This document shows positions 8,776-17,060 of a stretch of DNA of 64,000 bases, piece after piece. The notes under the pieces are model-generated. The model had not been told where the DNA came from. It made no database searches and saw nothing but the letters and a program-made list of their open reading frames with translations. This stretch comes from Caballeronia hypogeia (GTDB lineage: Bacteria > Pseudomonadota > Gammaproteobacteria > Burkholderiales > Burkholderiaceae). Each line of letters opens with the position of its first letter. Position 1 is the first letter of the stretch. The position numbers and the translations under genes are program-made. The stretch spans positions 434,001-498,000 of the forward strand of contig NZ_FCOA02000002.1 of the NCBI RefSeq assembly GCF_001544875.2, given 5' to 3'.

Positions 8776-10119
8776 TCACTGCGTCACTTCGAGACGACGA
8801 ATCTTTCCGGTGATGAAGAGATACGCGATCGCACCGACCAGACCATGCGCCGCGACGAAGTACATGGCGCCGGTGAACGTGCCTGTTGCCTGCAGGGCAT
8901 AGCCGATCACGATGGGCGTGACGATGCCCGAGATGCTGCCGAACAGATTGAACATCCCGCCCGCGAGCCCGACGAGATGCGGCGGCGACGTATCGGAGAC
9001 GACGGCCCAGTTCACTGCAGCGAGACCCTTGCCGAAGATCGCGAGCGACATCAGCGCGACGACGGTATAAGGCGAAACGACGAAGTTGCACAGCACGAGG
9101 CACGACGCTAGCAGCATGCCGGCGACGAACGGCGTCTTGCGCGCGACGCTCACACCGAAGCCTTGACGCAACATACGGTCCGACAGATAGCCGCCCGAAA
9201 TACCGCCGATGAAACCCGCGATCGCCGGCAAAGTCGCGAGCAAGCCCACTTCGACGATATTCATTCCGCGCCCCTTCACGAGATAGATCGGGAACCACGT
9301 AATGAAGAAGTACTGCAACGAAGTGAGGCAATACTGGCTCAGATACACACCGAGCATCAGGCGGCTGCGCAGGAAGAAGCGCACCGCACCGAAGTCGATG
9401 CGCTGCGCGCCCGCGGCCTTCTTTTCGTCGGCGGCGATATTCGCGCCGCCTTCGCGCAGATAGTCGATCTCCGCAGCATTGGCGCGCGGATGCGCGAGCG
9501 GCTGGCGCATCACCTGAAACCACACGATGGCGAGCAGCAGACCCAGCGCGCCCATGATCCAGAAGACGCTCGGCCAGCCCGCGCGATGCGTGAGGAAGCC
9601 CATCATCGGCACGAAGACGACGACCGCGATGTATTGCGCCGAGTTGTAGATGGACGTCGCGAGGCCGCGTTCACGCACCGGAAACCACGCCGCGACGATA
9701 TAGCTGTTCGCGGGCGACACCGGCGATTCGACCAGTCCCAGCAGAAAGCGCAACACGAACAGTCCGGCGATCGCCGCCGCTGTCGAAAGCGAGCCGAGAA
9801 AGCCCTGCGCCATCGTGCACAAGGACCACAGCACCAGGCTGATGCCGTAGACCTTGATCGAATCGAAGCGATCCAGCAGCCAGCCCGCAGGCAACTGCGC
9901 GATCACGTAGGCCCACGCGAACGCCGAAAACACATAGCCCAGCGCGACCGGACCGATGCCGAGATCCGCCGACATCGCCGAACCGGTGATCGACAGATTC
10001 GCACGGTCGCCGAGATTGACGGCGCTCGCGATGACGAGCATCGCCAGCACCCAGTATCGGACCGATGTGCGCTGCGTAGCCGCGCTTCCGGCGGCCACGC
10101 TTCCGCTCTCCATTTGCAT
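8776..10119 (-). CDS. MFS transporter, D-glucarate/galactarate permease-like (GudP type)
   Basis: 447 residues with twelve hydrophobic stretches. VIASAVNLGDRANLSITGSAM and FSAFAWAYVIAQLPAGWLLDRF are characteristic of the GudP/GarP group within the ACS family, which imports aldarates. ATG 10119 is listed; a second ATG at 10113 is placed about as well behind AAGGGGAG. The carrier at 13155 in the same operon is a paralogue. It is 29 bp downstream of the DHDPS-family gene. Aldarate or aldonate uptake is therefore likely but unproven. Confidence 0.88.
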   Translation of the reverse strand: MQMESGSVAAGSAATQRTSVRYWVLAMLVIASAVNLGDRANLSITGSAMSADLGIGPVALGYVFSAFAWAYVIAQLPAGWLLDRFDSIKVYGISLVLWSLCTMAQGFLGSLSTAAAIAGLFVLRFLLGLVESPVSPANSYIVAAWFPVRERGLATSIYNSAQYIAVVVFVPMMGFLTHRAGWPSVFWIMGALGLLLAIVWFQVMRQPLAHPRANAAEIDYLREGGANIAADEKKAAGAQRIDFGAVRFFLRSRLMLGVYLSQYCLTSLQYFFITWFPIYLVKGRGMNIVEVGLLATLPAIAGFIGGISGGYLSDRMLRQGFGVSVARKTPFVAGMLLASCLVLCNFVVSPYTVVALMSLAIFGKGLAAVNWAVVSDTSPPHLVGLAGGMFNLFGSISGIVTPIVIGYALQATGTFTGAMYFVAAHGLVGAIAYLFITGKIRRLEVTQ

Positions 10120-10148
10120 GTCTCCCCTTCCTCGTTATGGTTGGCTTC

Positions 10149-11057
10149 TTATCCGCGTCGGGCGGCGAGCCGCTTTTCGAGTCGTGCCGACAGCCGGTCC
10201 AGCTCCTGAATATCGGCGGCGGAGAGCTTCGGGCCCGGCGTGCGCATCGTGGCGGAGCGGATCGCGCCGCGACGTCGCATCATTTCCTTGCGCGCGCACA
10301 CGCCCCAGAAACCCATCGCTTCATAGCGCAGCAGCGGCAGGTAGATATCGAAAACGTCATCGGCTTCATCGACCTTGCCCGCGGCGTGCAGTGCATACAC
10401 CTCCGAGAGCATCTCGGGATACGAGAAGCCGGCCATCGGGCCATCCGCGCCGCGTCCGAGTTCGAGCGGCAGATACATCGCGTTGTTGCCCGTCAGAATC
10501 GCGACGCGACGTCCGCCGCCCGCGCGCAGACGCGAAATCTTGTTGAGATCGGGAAGATCCTCTTCCTTCACCAGTTCGATTTCCTTGTGCGTCTCGATGA
10601 GCTGCAGCATCGCCGGCACCGACATCGCCACCTTCGAGGCGAACGGGAAGTCCTGAAGCACCGTCGGCACGCCTTCGTTGCGTCGGAATACTTCGGCGAA
10701 GTAGCCGTGCAGTTCTTCGTCGGTCTGGATGCCCGTGGGCGGCGCGATCATCACGCCGGCCGCGCCGAGGTCCATCACGCGTGCAGAAAGGTCGGTCAGT
10801 TGCGCGAGGCTCGGATTGCTCACGCCGACCACGCACGGCAACGCGCCCGCGCGCTTGATGAAACGCTGCGCCACTTGCAGCGCTTCATCGGCGTTGAGCT
10901 TGCCCGATTCGCCGCTTACGCCGAGTACGGTGAAACCCTGCGCGCCATGCCTGATATAGAAATCGACGAGCGTGTCGATGCTTTCCAGATCGACCGCGCC
11001 GCTCTCGTCGAACGGCGTCTGCGTGACGATGAAAACCCCTTTTGAATCGCGCAACAT
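10149..11057 (-). CDS. DHDPS/NAL-family aldolase or dehydratase with altered active site
   Basis: 302 residues, the normal (beta/alpha)8 DHDPS-family size. The Schiff-base lysine is Lys164 in ELVKEEDLPD. The usual catalytic Tyr of the YNxP motif is missing: the matching segment reads LQDFP (Gln135-Asp136). The GTTGE loop is GVSGE, with Val in place of the first Thr. These are residues of the proton relay, so the chemistry is not that of dihydrodipicolinate synthase. Family relatives include keto-deoxy-sugar-acid aldolases and dehydratases. Its operon partners point to a 2-keto-3-deoxy acid as substrate. GGAG precedes ATG 11057. Confidence 0.85.
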   Translation of the reverse strand: MLRDSKGVFIVTQTPFDESGAVDLESIDTLVDFYIRHGAQGFTVLGVSGESGKLNADEALQVAQRFIKRAGALPCVVGVSNPSLAQLTDLSARVMDLGAAGVMIAPPTGIQTDEELHGYFAEVFRRNEGVPTVLQDFPFASKVAMSVPAMLQLIETHKEIELVKEEDLPDLNKISRLRAGGGRRVAILTGNNAMYLPLELGRGADGPMAGFSYPEMLSEVYALHAAGKVDEADDVFDIYLPLLRYEAMGFWGVCARKEMMRRRGAIRSATMRTPGPKLSAADIQELDRLSARLEKRLAARRG

Positions 11058-11089
11058 GTGTGACTCCAGTGTCAGATGAATGATGATGT

Positions 11090-12175
11090 TCAGGCGATGC
11101 GCGCAACCGGCATCGTCAGTTCGAGTTTGTCGGCCCAGGCGATCATGCGGGCGAGCACGTCATCGGCGAGCGCAATGCCTTCGCTCGTCTGCTTGCGGCG
11201 CAACGCGAGCGCGCGTTCGCCGGGCAAGCGCACGGGCGGCGAACCCGGACGCACGCGGCTTGCGTGGCAGGCATCGGCGAGATGCGTGGTTTCGTCGAGA
11301 AAGGCGTCCAGACCGCCGAGCAGGCGCGGATTGAGCACCTGAAGGAACACGCCCTGCCCGAACTTGTCGGGGTTCGTGCGGCGGCCCGAGCCCGGCAACG
11401 CGAGCGTCAGCGCTTCCACGGCGAGCCCCAGGCCGAAGCCCTTGTAGCCGAATTCGAGTCCGCCGAGCGGCAGCACGGTGCCGGGTGGATTCTGCGCGAG
11501 CACTTTCGGATCGTCGGTGGGATTGCCGTTCGCATCGAGCAGCCATTGGTCGGGCAAGGACTCGCCGCGATCCGCGAACGCCGTGAAAAACGAGTTGCTG
11601 CCGAGCGACGTGCATTGGTCGATCAGGATCGGCTCGCCGCGCGTCGGAATGCCGTAGGCGATCGGGTTCGTCGTCAACACCGGGTCGATGCCGCCGAACG
11701 GCGCAACCGACGCAATGCCCGCGTTCGTCGCCGACAAGGTCACGAACAGGTTGCGCTCGACCAGCGGCAGCAGATAGCTTTGCAGGCAGCCGATATGCGA
11801 GCACTCCGCGATGGTCGCGACCACCACCGCGCGCGACGCCGCACGCTCGATGACCTCTTCGATCGCACGATGCATCACCCATGCTCCGGGCAGGCGGTTG
11901 GCGTGCCAGGAGAACGCGCTGTCGGTATCGGACAGCACGCGCACCTCGCCAACGGTTGCGATGTTGCCTGCCTTCAGACGTTCGAGATACGTCGCGAGCA
12001 GCCAGAGGCCGTGACTGCGATGCCCGAGCAGTTCGGCATCGACCATTCTTGCCGCGACCTGGTCGGCGTGTTTCGCGCGCATGCCGCAGCGCTGCAACGC
12101 GGTCGAGCCGAAGCTGACCAGATCGATGTGTGAATACAGCGCACCGTTCTTCCATGCGGTTTCCGAGCTTGCCAT
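11090..12175 (-). CDS. Ldh_2-family (malate/L-lactate/ureidoglycolate) NAD(P)-dependent dehydrogenase
   Basis: 361 residues of the type II malate/lactate dehydrogenase family, which has its own non-Rossmann fold. Motifs include ELLGHRSHGLWLLATYLERL near residues 49-68, HIGCLQSYLLP, TNPIAYGIPT and the glycine-rich GGLEFGYKGFGLGL. Members reduce or oxidise 2-keto/2-hydroxy acids, including sugar-derived ones such as 2,3-diketo-L-gulonate. ATG 12175 lies 11 nt after the stop of the hydroxyacid dehydrogenase. The ribosome binding site is weak, which suggests translational coupling. The exact substrate is unknown. Confidence 0.85.
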   Translation of the reverse strand: MASSETAWKNGALYSHIDLVSFGSTALQRCGMRAKHADQVAARMVDAELLGHRSHGLWLLATYLERLKAGNIATVGEVRVLSDTDSAFSWHANRLPGAWVMHRAIEEVIERAASRAVVVATIAECSHIGCLQSYLLPLVERNLFVTLSATNAGIASVAPFGGIDPVLTTNPIAYGIPTRGEPILIDQCTSLGSNSFFTAFADRGESLPDQWLLDANGNPTDDPKVLAQNPPGTVLPLGGLEFGYKGFGLGLAVEALTLALPGSGRRTNPDKFGQGVFLQVLNPRLLGGLDAFLDETTHLADACHASRVRPGSPPVRLPGERALALRRKQTSEGIALADDVLARMIAWADKLELTMPVARIA

Positions 12176-12186
12176 GGCGTTCGTGT

Positions 12187-13158
12187 CTAAGCGACTTTCC
12201 GAGGGATGAGCGGGTCGATGGCGGGACGGCCGTCGAGCACAGCGGCGATGTTGTCGAGCGCTCGGTATCCGAGGTCGTTTCTCGTCTGCACCGTGGCCGA
12301 TCCGCTGTGCGGCGTGAGGAACACTTGCGGCAGTTCGAGAAAGCGTTCGTCGAAGCGCGGTTCGTTGTGGAACACGTCGAGACCGGCGGCGGCGATCTGC
12401 CCGCTTTGCAACGCGGCGATCAACGCGTCTTCGTCGATCAGCGAGCCGCGCGCCGTGTTCACGACAATCGCACCGCGCGGCAGCATCGCCAGTTGTGGCG
12501 CACCGATCAGCGGCGACGCGCCCGGACTCGCGGGCAAATGTAGCGAAAGAATCTGGGCATGCGGCAGCATCTCGTCGAGCGATGCGAAGTAACGCGCACC
12601 CTGTTCGAGTTCCGGGGCGAGACGCCGGCGGCTGTGATACAGGATCGTCATGCCGAACGCACGCGCACGCTGCGCCACCGCCTGCCCGATGCGCCCCATG
12701 CCGACGATGCCGAGCACGCTGCCGCTCACGCGATGTCCGAGCAGCTCGGTCAGGCCGAGCGAGCGGCCCCAGCCATCCTGCATCACCTGAAGGTGTTCCC
12801 GCGCGCGGCGGCACGCGGCGAGCATGTGCATCATGGTGGCGTCGGCCGTGCATTCGGTCACCACAGGCGCGTTCGTCACGACGATGTTCGCTGCAGCGGC
12901 TGCATCGACATCGATATGATCGAAGCCCACGCTCGTCGTCGACGCTACACGCAGGCTCTTCGGCAAGCGTTCGATCAGCGCCCGATCCAGACGCAACGCG
13001 CCCGAGAACAGCAATCCCTGCGCTTCGTGCGCGTGCGCGTGGCTCACGAGTTCATCGACTGAAAGCGCGTGTCGCGGAACGAACGCATCGAACATGAGCT
13101 TCGCGCGATCCTCGACGGCGGGCTGCATCGGCCGGGAAAAAATCATTCGATGCTTCAT
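12187..13158 (-). CDS. D-2-hydroxyacid dehydrogenase (glyoxylate/hydroxypyruvate reductase-like)
   Basis: 323 residues with the D-isomer 2-hydroxyacid dehydrogenase layout. TTSVGFDHIDVDAAAA comes before the NAD domain, the NAD-binding GMGRIG is near residue 148, the catalytic Arg is in VVNTARGSLIDE, the Glu in FHNEPRF, and the His in PHSGSAT. It resembles GhrB-type glyoxylate/hydroxypyruvate or 2-ketogluconate reductases. The start ATG overlaps the stop of the upstream MFS gene by 4 bp (ATGA), so the two are translationally coupled. It may clear a small 2-keto acid released by the pathway. Confidence 0.9.
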   Translation of the reverse strand: MKHRMIFSRPMQPAVEDRAKLMFDAFVPRHALSVDELVSHAHAHEAQGLLFSGALRLDRALIERLPKSLRVASTTSVGFDHIDVDAAAAANIVVTNAPVVTECTADATMMHMLAACRRAREHLQVMQDGWGRSLGLTELLGHRVSGSVLGIVGMGRIGQAVAQRARAFGMTILYHSRRRLAPELEQGARYFASLDEMLPHAQILSLHLPASPGASPLIGAPQLAMLPRGAIVVNTARGSLIDEDALIAALQSGQIAAAGLDVFHNEPRFDERFLELPQVFLTPHSGSATVQTRNDLGYRALDNIAAVLDGRPAIDPLIPRKVA

Positions 13159-14498
13159 GCCGCGACCGCCTCCGGCAGTTTGAGCCGCTTCAGCTTGCCG
13201 ACAATGAAGAGATAGCTCAGCGCGCCGACCAGCGCATGTCCGCCGACGAAGTACATCGCCCCGGTGAACGTGCCCGTGATCGCGAGGATATAGCCGATAA
13301 CGATCGGCGTGACGATGCCCGCGATATTCCCCGCCACGCCGAACAGCCCGCCCGCGACGCCGACGATCTCGGGCGGCGCGGTATCGACGACAACCGCCAG
13401 CCCGATCTGCGCGAGGCCCTTGCCGAACAATGCGAGCGACATCAGCGCGACGATCACGGCGGTCGAATCGGTGAAGTTGCAGAAGACGAGCATGGTGGCG
13501 AGCAACATGCCGGTGACGAACGGAATCTTGCGCGCCGCCGTGATACTGCCGCCGCTCTTCAGCACGCGATCCGAGATCCAGCCGCCGAGCACGCTGCCGA
13601 CGAAACCGCAGATCGCCGGCAAGGTCGCGACGAAGCCGACATGCAGCAGATCCATGCCGCGCCCTTTGACGAGATAGATCGGGAACCACGTAATAAAGAA
13701 GTATTGCAGCGACGTGATGCAGTACTGGCCGAGGTACACGCCCGCCATCATGCGGCTCTTGAGCAGCACCTTGATCGAACCGGCGGGCGCGTGTGTCTTC
13801 TTGCGCTTGTTCGCTTCGATATCGATCATCGCGCCGTTTTCGCGCAGATAGTCGAGCTCCTCGGCGGTGACTTTCGAATGCTTGTCCGGCGCGCGCATCG
13901 ACGCGAACCAGAACACCGCGAGCAGCATGCCGAAGCCGCCCATGAACCAGAACACCCAATGCCAGCTCAACGCGTGGCTCAGCATGCCCATCAGCGGCAC
14001 GAACAGCACCACGGCGACGTATTGCGCCGAGCTGAAGATGGATGTCGCGAGTCCGCGCTCGCGCAGCGGAAACCATGCCGCGACGATGTAGTTGTTGGCC
14101 GGATAGATCGGCGCTTCGACGAGACCGACCAGAAAGCGGCACACGAACAGCGCGCCGATGGCGAGCGTCGTCGGCAGAAAGCCGACATAGCCTTGCAGAA
14201 ACGTGAAGAACGACCAGAGGAACAATGCCGCGCCGTAGACCTTGATCGAGTTGAAGCGGTCGAGCAGCCAGCCGCCGGGCAATTGCCCGATCACATAGGC
14301 CCACGCGAACGCCGAGAAGACGTAACCCATCACGACGCTGCTGAGGCCGAGTTCCTTGGCCATCGGCGCGCCGGCGATCGAGAGGTTCGCGCGGTCGCCC
14401 AGGTTCACCGCGGTGACGAGCAGAATGAGCGCGAGCACGTAATACCGCACGTAGCGGTGCCGCGCGCGAACAGCGCTGAGAACAGCCTGCGTTGACAT
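13155..14498 (-). CDS. MFS transporter, D-glucarate/galactarate permease-like (paralogue of 8776)
   Basis: 447 residues, twelve hydrophobic segments. LLVTAVNLGDRANLSIAGAPM and VFSAFAWAYVIGQLPGGWLL place it with GudP/GarP-type aldarate carriers. AGGAGA stands before ATG 14498. It resembles the carrier at 8776-10119 over its entire length, so one operon encodes two related GudP-like carriers. The stop overlaps the next gene by 4 bp. It probably brings in the acid sugar processed by the neighbouring enolase-superfamily enzyme. Confidence 0.9.
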   Translation of the reverse strand: MSTQAVLSAVRARHRYVRYYVLALILLVTAVNLGDRANLSIAGAPMAKELGLSSVVMGYVFSAFAWAYVIGQLPGGWLLDRFNSIKVYGAALFLWSFFTFLQGYVGFLPTTLAIGALFVCRFLVGLVEAPIYPANNYIVAAWFPLRERGLATSIFSSAQYVAVVLFVPLMGMLSHALSWHWVFWFMGGFGMLLAVFWFASMRAPDKHSKVTAEELDYLRENGAMIDIEANKRKKTHAPAGSIKVLLKSRMMAGVYLGQYCITSLQYFFITWFPIYLVKGRGMDLLHVGFVATLPAICGFVGSVLGGWISDRVLKSGGSITAARKIPFVTGMLLATMLVFCNFTDSTAVIVALMSLALFGKGLAQIGLAVVVDTAPPEIVGVAGGLFGVAGNIAGIVTPIVIGYILAITGTFTGAMYFVGGHALVGALSYLFIVGKLKRLKLPEAVAA

Positions 14499-14607
14499 CG
14501 AATGTCTCCTGAGTGTCGAGCAGCGAAGCCGCTCGTCGGTGAGGCGGCCTTCCTGGCGGCCGCCTCTGCTATGGCTGCTCGTGCAGCTCTCATGCTTTTT
14601 CAACGAA

Positions 14608-15792
14608 TCAACGCTTGTTCAGCTCGAACACGTGATGCTGCTTCGTATGGCGCTTGATGTAGTCCCAGTCATACGTGACGCCAAGGCCCGGACCGGTCGG
14701 CACCGGCACCGTACCGTCGCGGTCGATACAGTCGATCTGGTCGCTGTAATCGCACGCATAGACTTGCGGAATGTTGTTCGCGCAGTCCGGACCGACGAGC
14801 GCGATCTCGTAGTAGTTCGAGTTGCGGATCGCGCCCATCACGTGACGATGCGCCGGGCCGACCGCGTGCACTTCCACGTCGAGGCCGAAGGCTTCCGCGA
14901 GACGCGCCGTCTTGATCGCGCCCGTGATGCCCATGTCGTATTCCGGATCGACGCGCAGAAAGTCCGTGCCGCCCGCGATGATGAAGTCCGCCTTCGGCTC
15001 GAGGCCGCGAATGTGCTCGGTGATGAGCAGCGGCGTCTTCAGCATCTCGCGCAGCTTCTTGTGCGAGAACGCGGACAGACCGGCATCGCGATACGGATCC
15101 TCGAACCAGAAGTAGTTGGCTTCGTCGCACGCGCGGCCGACGTAGAGCGCATCGGCGAAGGTCTTCAGGTCGCACGCGCCGTCGTACATCAGGTCCATCT
15201 CGTTGCCCACGGCCTTGCGCGTTGCCAGAATCGCGGCCGCTTCCTCGCGCGGATTGCCGTCGAACCAGCCGTGAATCTTGTAGCCGCGATAGCCCATTTC
15301 GCGGCATCGCACGGCGAATTCGCCATACGCTTCGGGGCTGTCCAGGCCGCCGTTGCGGTCGCCGTGAAACGTGCTCGCATACGCCTTCAGACGCTTGCGA
15401 TAGCCGCCGAGCATGTTCGCGATCGAGGTGTTCAGCTGCTTGCCCGCGAGGTCCCACAACGCGATGTCGACCGGGCCGTGACCCATGTGATCGAAGTGAT
15501 GCAGCTTGCGCTTGAATTCGTCGTAGAGCGCCTCGCGCATGGCCGGATCGCGGCCGAGCAGATCGGGCGCGAGCATGATCGATTGTGCGAGCGCCGGGCG
15601 CGTGCCGCCCCACATCGCGACGTATTCGCCACGCGCGCCGTCGTCCGTTTCGATCACGATGGCGTACTTCTTCAGCTTCATCCGGCCGCCCTTCTTGTAG
15701 GCGACGTGGTTGTGCGTGTGCTCGGACTCGGCGGCGAGGTTTTCGACCTCGTATTCAAAGTCGAAAATCTCGACGCGGGAAATTTGGGTCAT
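14608..15792 (-). CDS. Enolase-superfamily sugar-acid dehydratase (mandelate racemase subgroup)
   Basis: 394 residues. The barrel shows YKIHGW (catalytic Lys-x-His region), LMYDGAC (metal Asp), YFWFEDP (metal Glu), LITEHI (third metal-region acid) and VEVHAVGPAH (His). This is the residue layout of acid-sugar dehydratases in the mandelate racemase subgroup. The N-terminal capping domain begins TQISRVEIFDFEY. It is the first gene of the operon, directly behind twin LacI-type operators, so it most likely takes the inducer or its parent acid. Removal of water from an aldonate or aldarate to give a 2-keto-3-deoxy acid is inferred; the exact sugar is not readable. Confidence 0.85.
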   Translation of the reverse strand: MTQISRVEIFDFEYEVENLAAESEHTHNHVAYKKGGRMKLKKYAIVIETDDGARGEYVAMWGGTRPALAQSIMLAPDLLGRDPAMREALYDEFKRKLHHFDHMGHGPVDIALWDLAGKQLNTSIANMLGGYRKRLKAYASTFHGDRNGGLDSPEAYGEFAVRCREMGYRGYKIHGWFDGNPREEAAAILATRKAVGNEMDLMYDGACDLKTFADALYVGRACDEANYFWFEDPYRDAGLSAFSHKKLREMLKTPLLITEHIRGLEPKADFIIAGGTDFLRVDPEYDMGITGAIKTARLAEAFGLDVEVHAVGPAHRHVMGAIRNSNYYEIALVGPDCANNIPQVYACDYSDQIDCIDRDGTVPVPTGPGLGVTYDWDYIKRHTKQHHVFELNKR

Positions 15793-15816
15793 TCCAGTCT
15801 CCGGGTGTTTAGCGCA

Positions 15817-15852
15817 AGATAGCGCTATCTGATGCGTAAGATAGCGCTATCT
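15817..15852 (-). promoter_or_regulatory. Tandem 14-bp LacI-type operators
   Basis: AGATAGCGCTATCT, a perfect palindrome with a central GC step, occurs at 15817-15830 and 15839-15852. The centres are 22 bp apart, so both lie on the same face of the helix. They end 25 bp upstream of the enolase-superfamily start at 15792. A palindrome with central CpG or GpC is typical of LacI/GalR proteins, and a LacI gene lies immediately upstream. Repression of the acid-sugar operon by cooperative binding is inferred. Confidence 0.75.
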
Positions 15853-15916
15853 CAACAGAATGACAAGCGATGTTTTTGCGGAAAACCCGGAGGTGTTGCT
15901 TAGAGGACGGGAGGGT

Positions 15917-16957
15917 TTATGCCGATGCCCGGCGGACGATCGAGAAGCCGACGTCGACGACGCGCTCGGCCACATCCTTCGACGCGCGTTCGAAAATCAG
16001 GCGCGCGGCCTGCAGACCGATGACCTTGCCATCCGCGCGGATGGTGGTCAGCGGCGGGTCGGTGTCGGCGGCGAAGTTCATGTCGCCGTAGCCCATCACG
16101 GCGAGCTCTTGCGGCACCTTCATGCCGCGCGATTTCGCTTCCGTGAGCACGCCGAGCGCGACCATGTCGGAGGTGCAGAACACGGCGTCCGGCGGCGTGG
16201 CGCGGGACAGAAGATCGGCGAGCGCGCGCCGCCCTTCGCCGAGCGTACTCGGCGCCGCGATAGAAACCGACTCTACGCGCGCGGCGGAATCGCGTTCCTT
16301 GACGGCTTCGAGAAAGCCTTGCGCCCGCATGGCGGCGCGGTCGTCGTTCGCGCTGATGATCGCGACATGCCGGCGTCCTTCGCCCAGCAGATATTCCGCC
16401 GCGGCGCGGCCCACGGCGGGCTGCGAGAAGCCGACGACCATGTCGAGCGACTGCGCGGGCATGTCCCAGGTTTCGATGACCGGAATCGCCGACGCGAGCA
16501 GGCGCTTGCGGCCCTCTTTCGAGCGCACCGCGCCGACCGTGACGATGGCGTCGGGGCGGCGCGCGATCAGCGCATCGAGCAGCGCGGGCTCCAGTTGGTG
16601 CTCGTAATCGCTCTCGCCGAGAATCACCTGATAACCCTTGCTGGCGAGTGCGCCGCGCAGCGACTGGACGAACTCCAGATAAATCGTCGATGCAATGCTC
16701 GGCACGATGACGGCCACCAGCAGACTGCGCGCCGATGCGAGCGCGCCCGCGAGCAGATTCGGCACATAACCGGTTTCGATGACGGCCTGACGCACTCGCT
16801 CCACCATGTCGGGATTCACCGTTTCCGGCGAGTTGAGCGCGCGCGATGCGGTCATCTGCGCCACGCCCGCCGCGCGGGCGACATCGGCCAGCGTTACGCG
16901 CCCGCTGCCACGGCGCACGCGACGCTTGACGGCGGTGGTTGGATTGTCCTCTGGCAA
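15917..16957 (-). CDS. LacI/GalR-family transcriptional repressor (GntR-like)
   Basis: 346 residues from TTG 16957, which has GAGG nine bases upstream and gives the normal family length. A further TTG at 17023 would add 22 unlikely residues. The LacI helix-turn-helix is VTLADVARAAGVAQMTASRA, followed by LNSPETVNPDMVERVRQAV and a periplasmic-binding-protein-like effector domain starting LLVAVIVPSIAS. It resembles gluconate-type repressors. It lies downstream of the MFS gene at 17061 and just upstream of the twin operators, so it probably controls the operon starting at 15792 and perhaps its own. Confidence 0.88.
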   Translation of the reverse strand: MPEDNPTTAVKRRVRRGSGRVTLADVARAAGVAQMTASRALNSPETVNPDMVERVRQAVIETGYVPNLLAGALASARSLLVAVIVPSIASTIYLEFVQSLRGALASKGYQVILGESDYEHQLEPALLDALIARRPDAIVTVGAVRSKEGRKRLLASAIPVIETWDMPAQSLDMVVGFSQPAVGRAAAEYLLGEGRRHVAIISANDDRAAMRAQGFLEAVKERDSAARVESVSIAAPSTLGEGRRALADLLSRATPPDAVFCTSDMVALGVLTEAKSRGMKVPQELAVMGYGDMNFAADTDPPLTTIRADGKVIGLQAARLIFERASKDVAERVVDVGFSIVRRASA

Positions 16958-17060
16958 AGCTCGTGTCCTCGAACTGACGCGGGAACGGTTGCGTCCGGTG
17001 CTGATGCATCGGACGCGCGTCAAGTTCGAGAGTATGCCTTAGCCGCACGAGCCTACGTAA

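Noticed and set aside
11090..12853. Possible larger fusion protein upstream of the Ldh_2 enzyme
   Set aside because: The extra N-terminal part is an out-of-frame reading of the hydroxyacid dehydrogenase gene, which has full motifs in its own frame.
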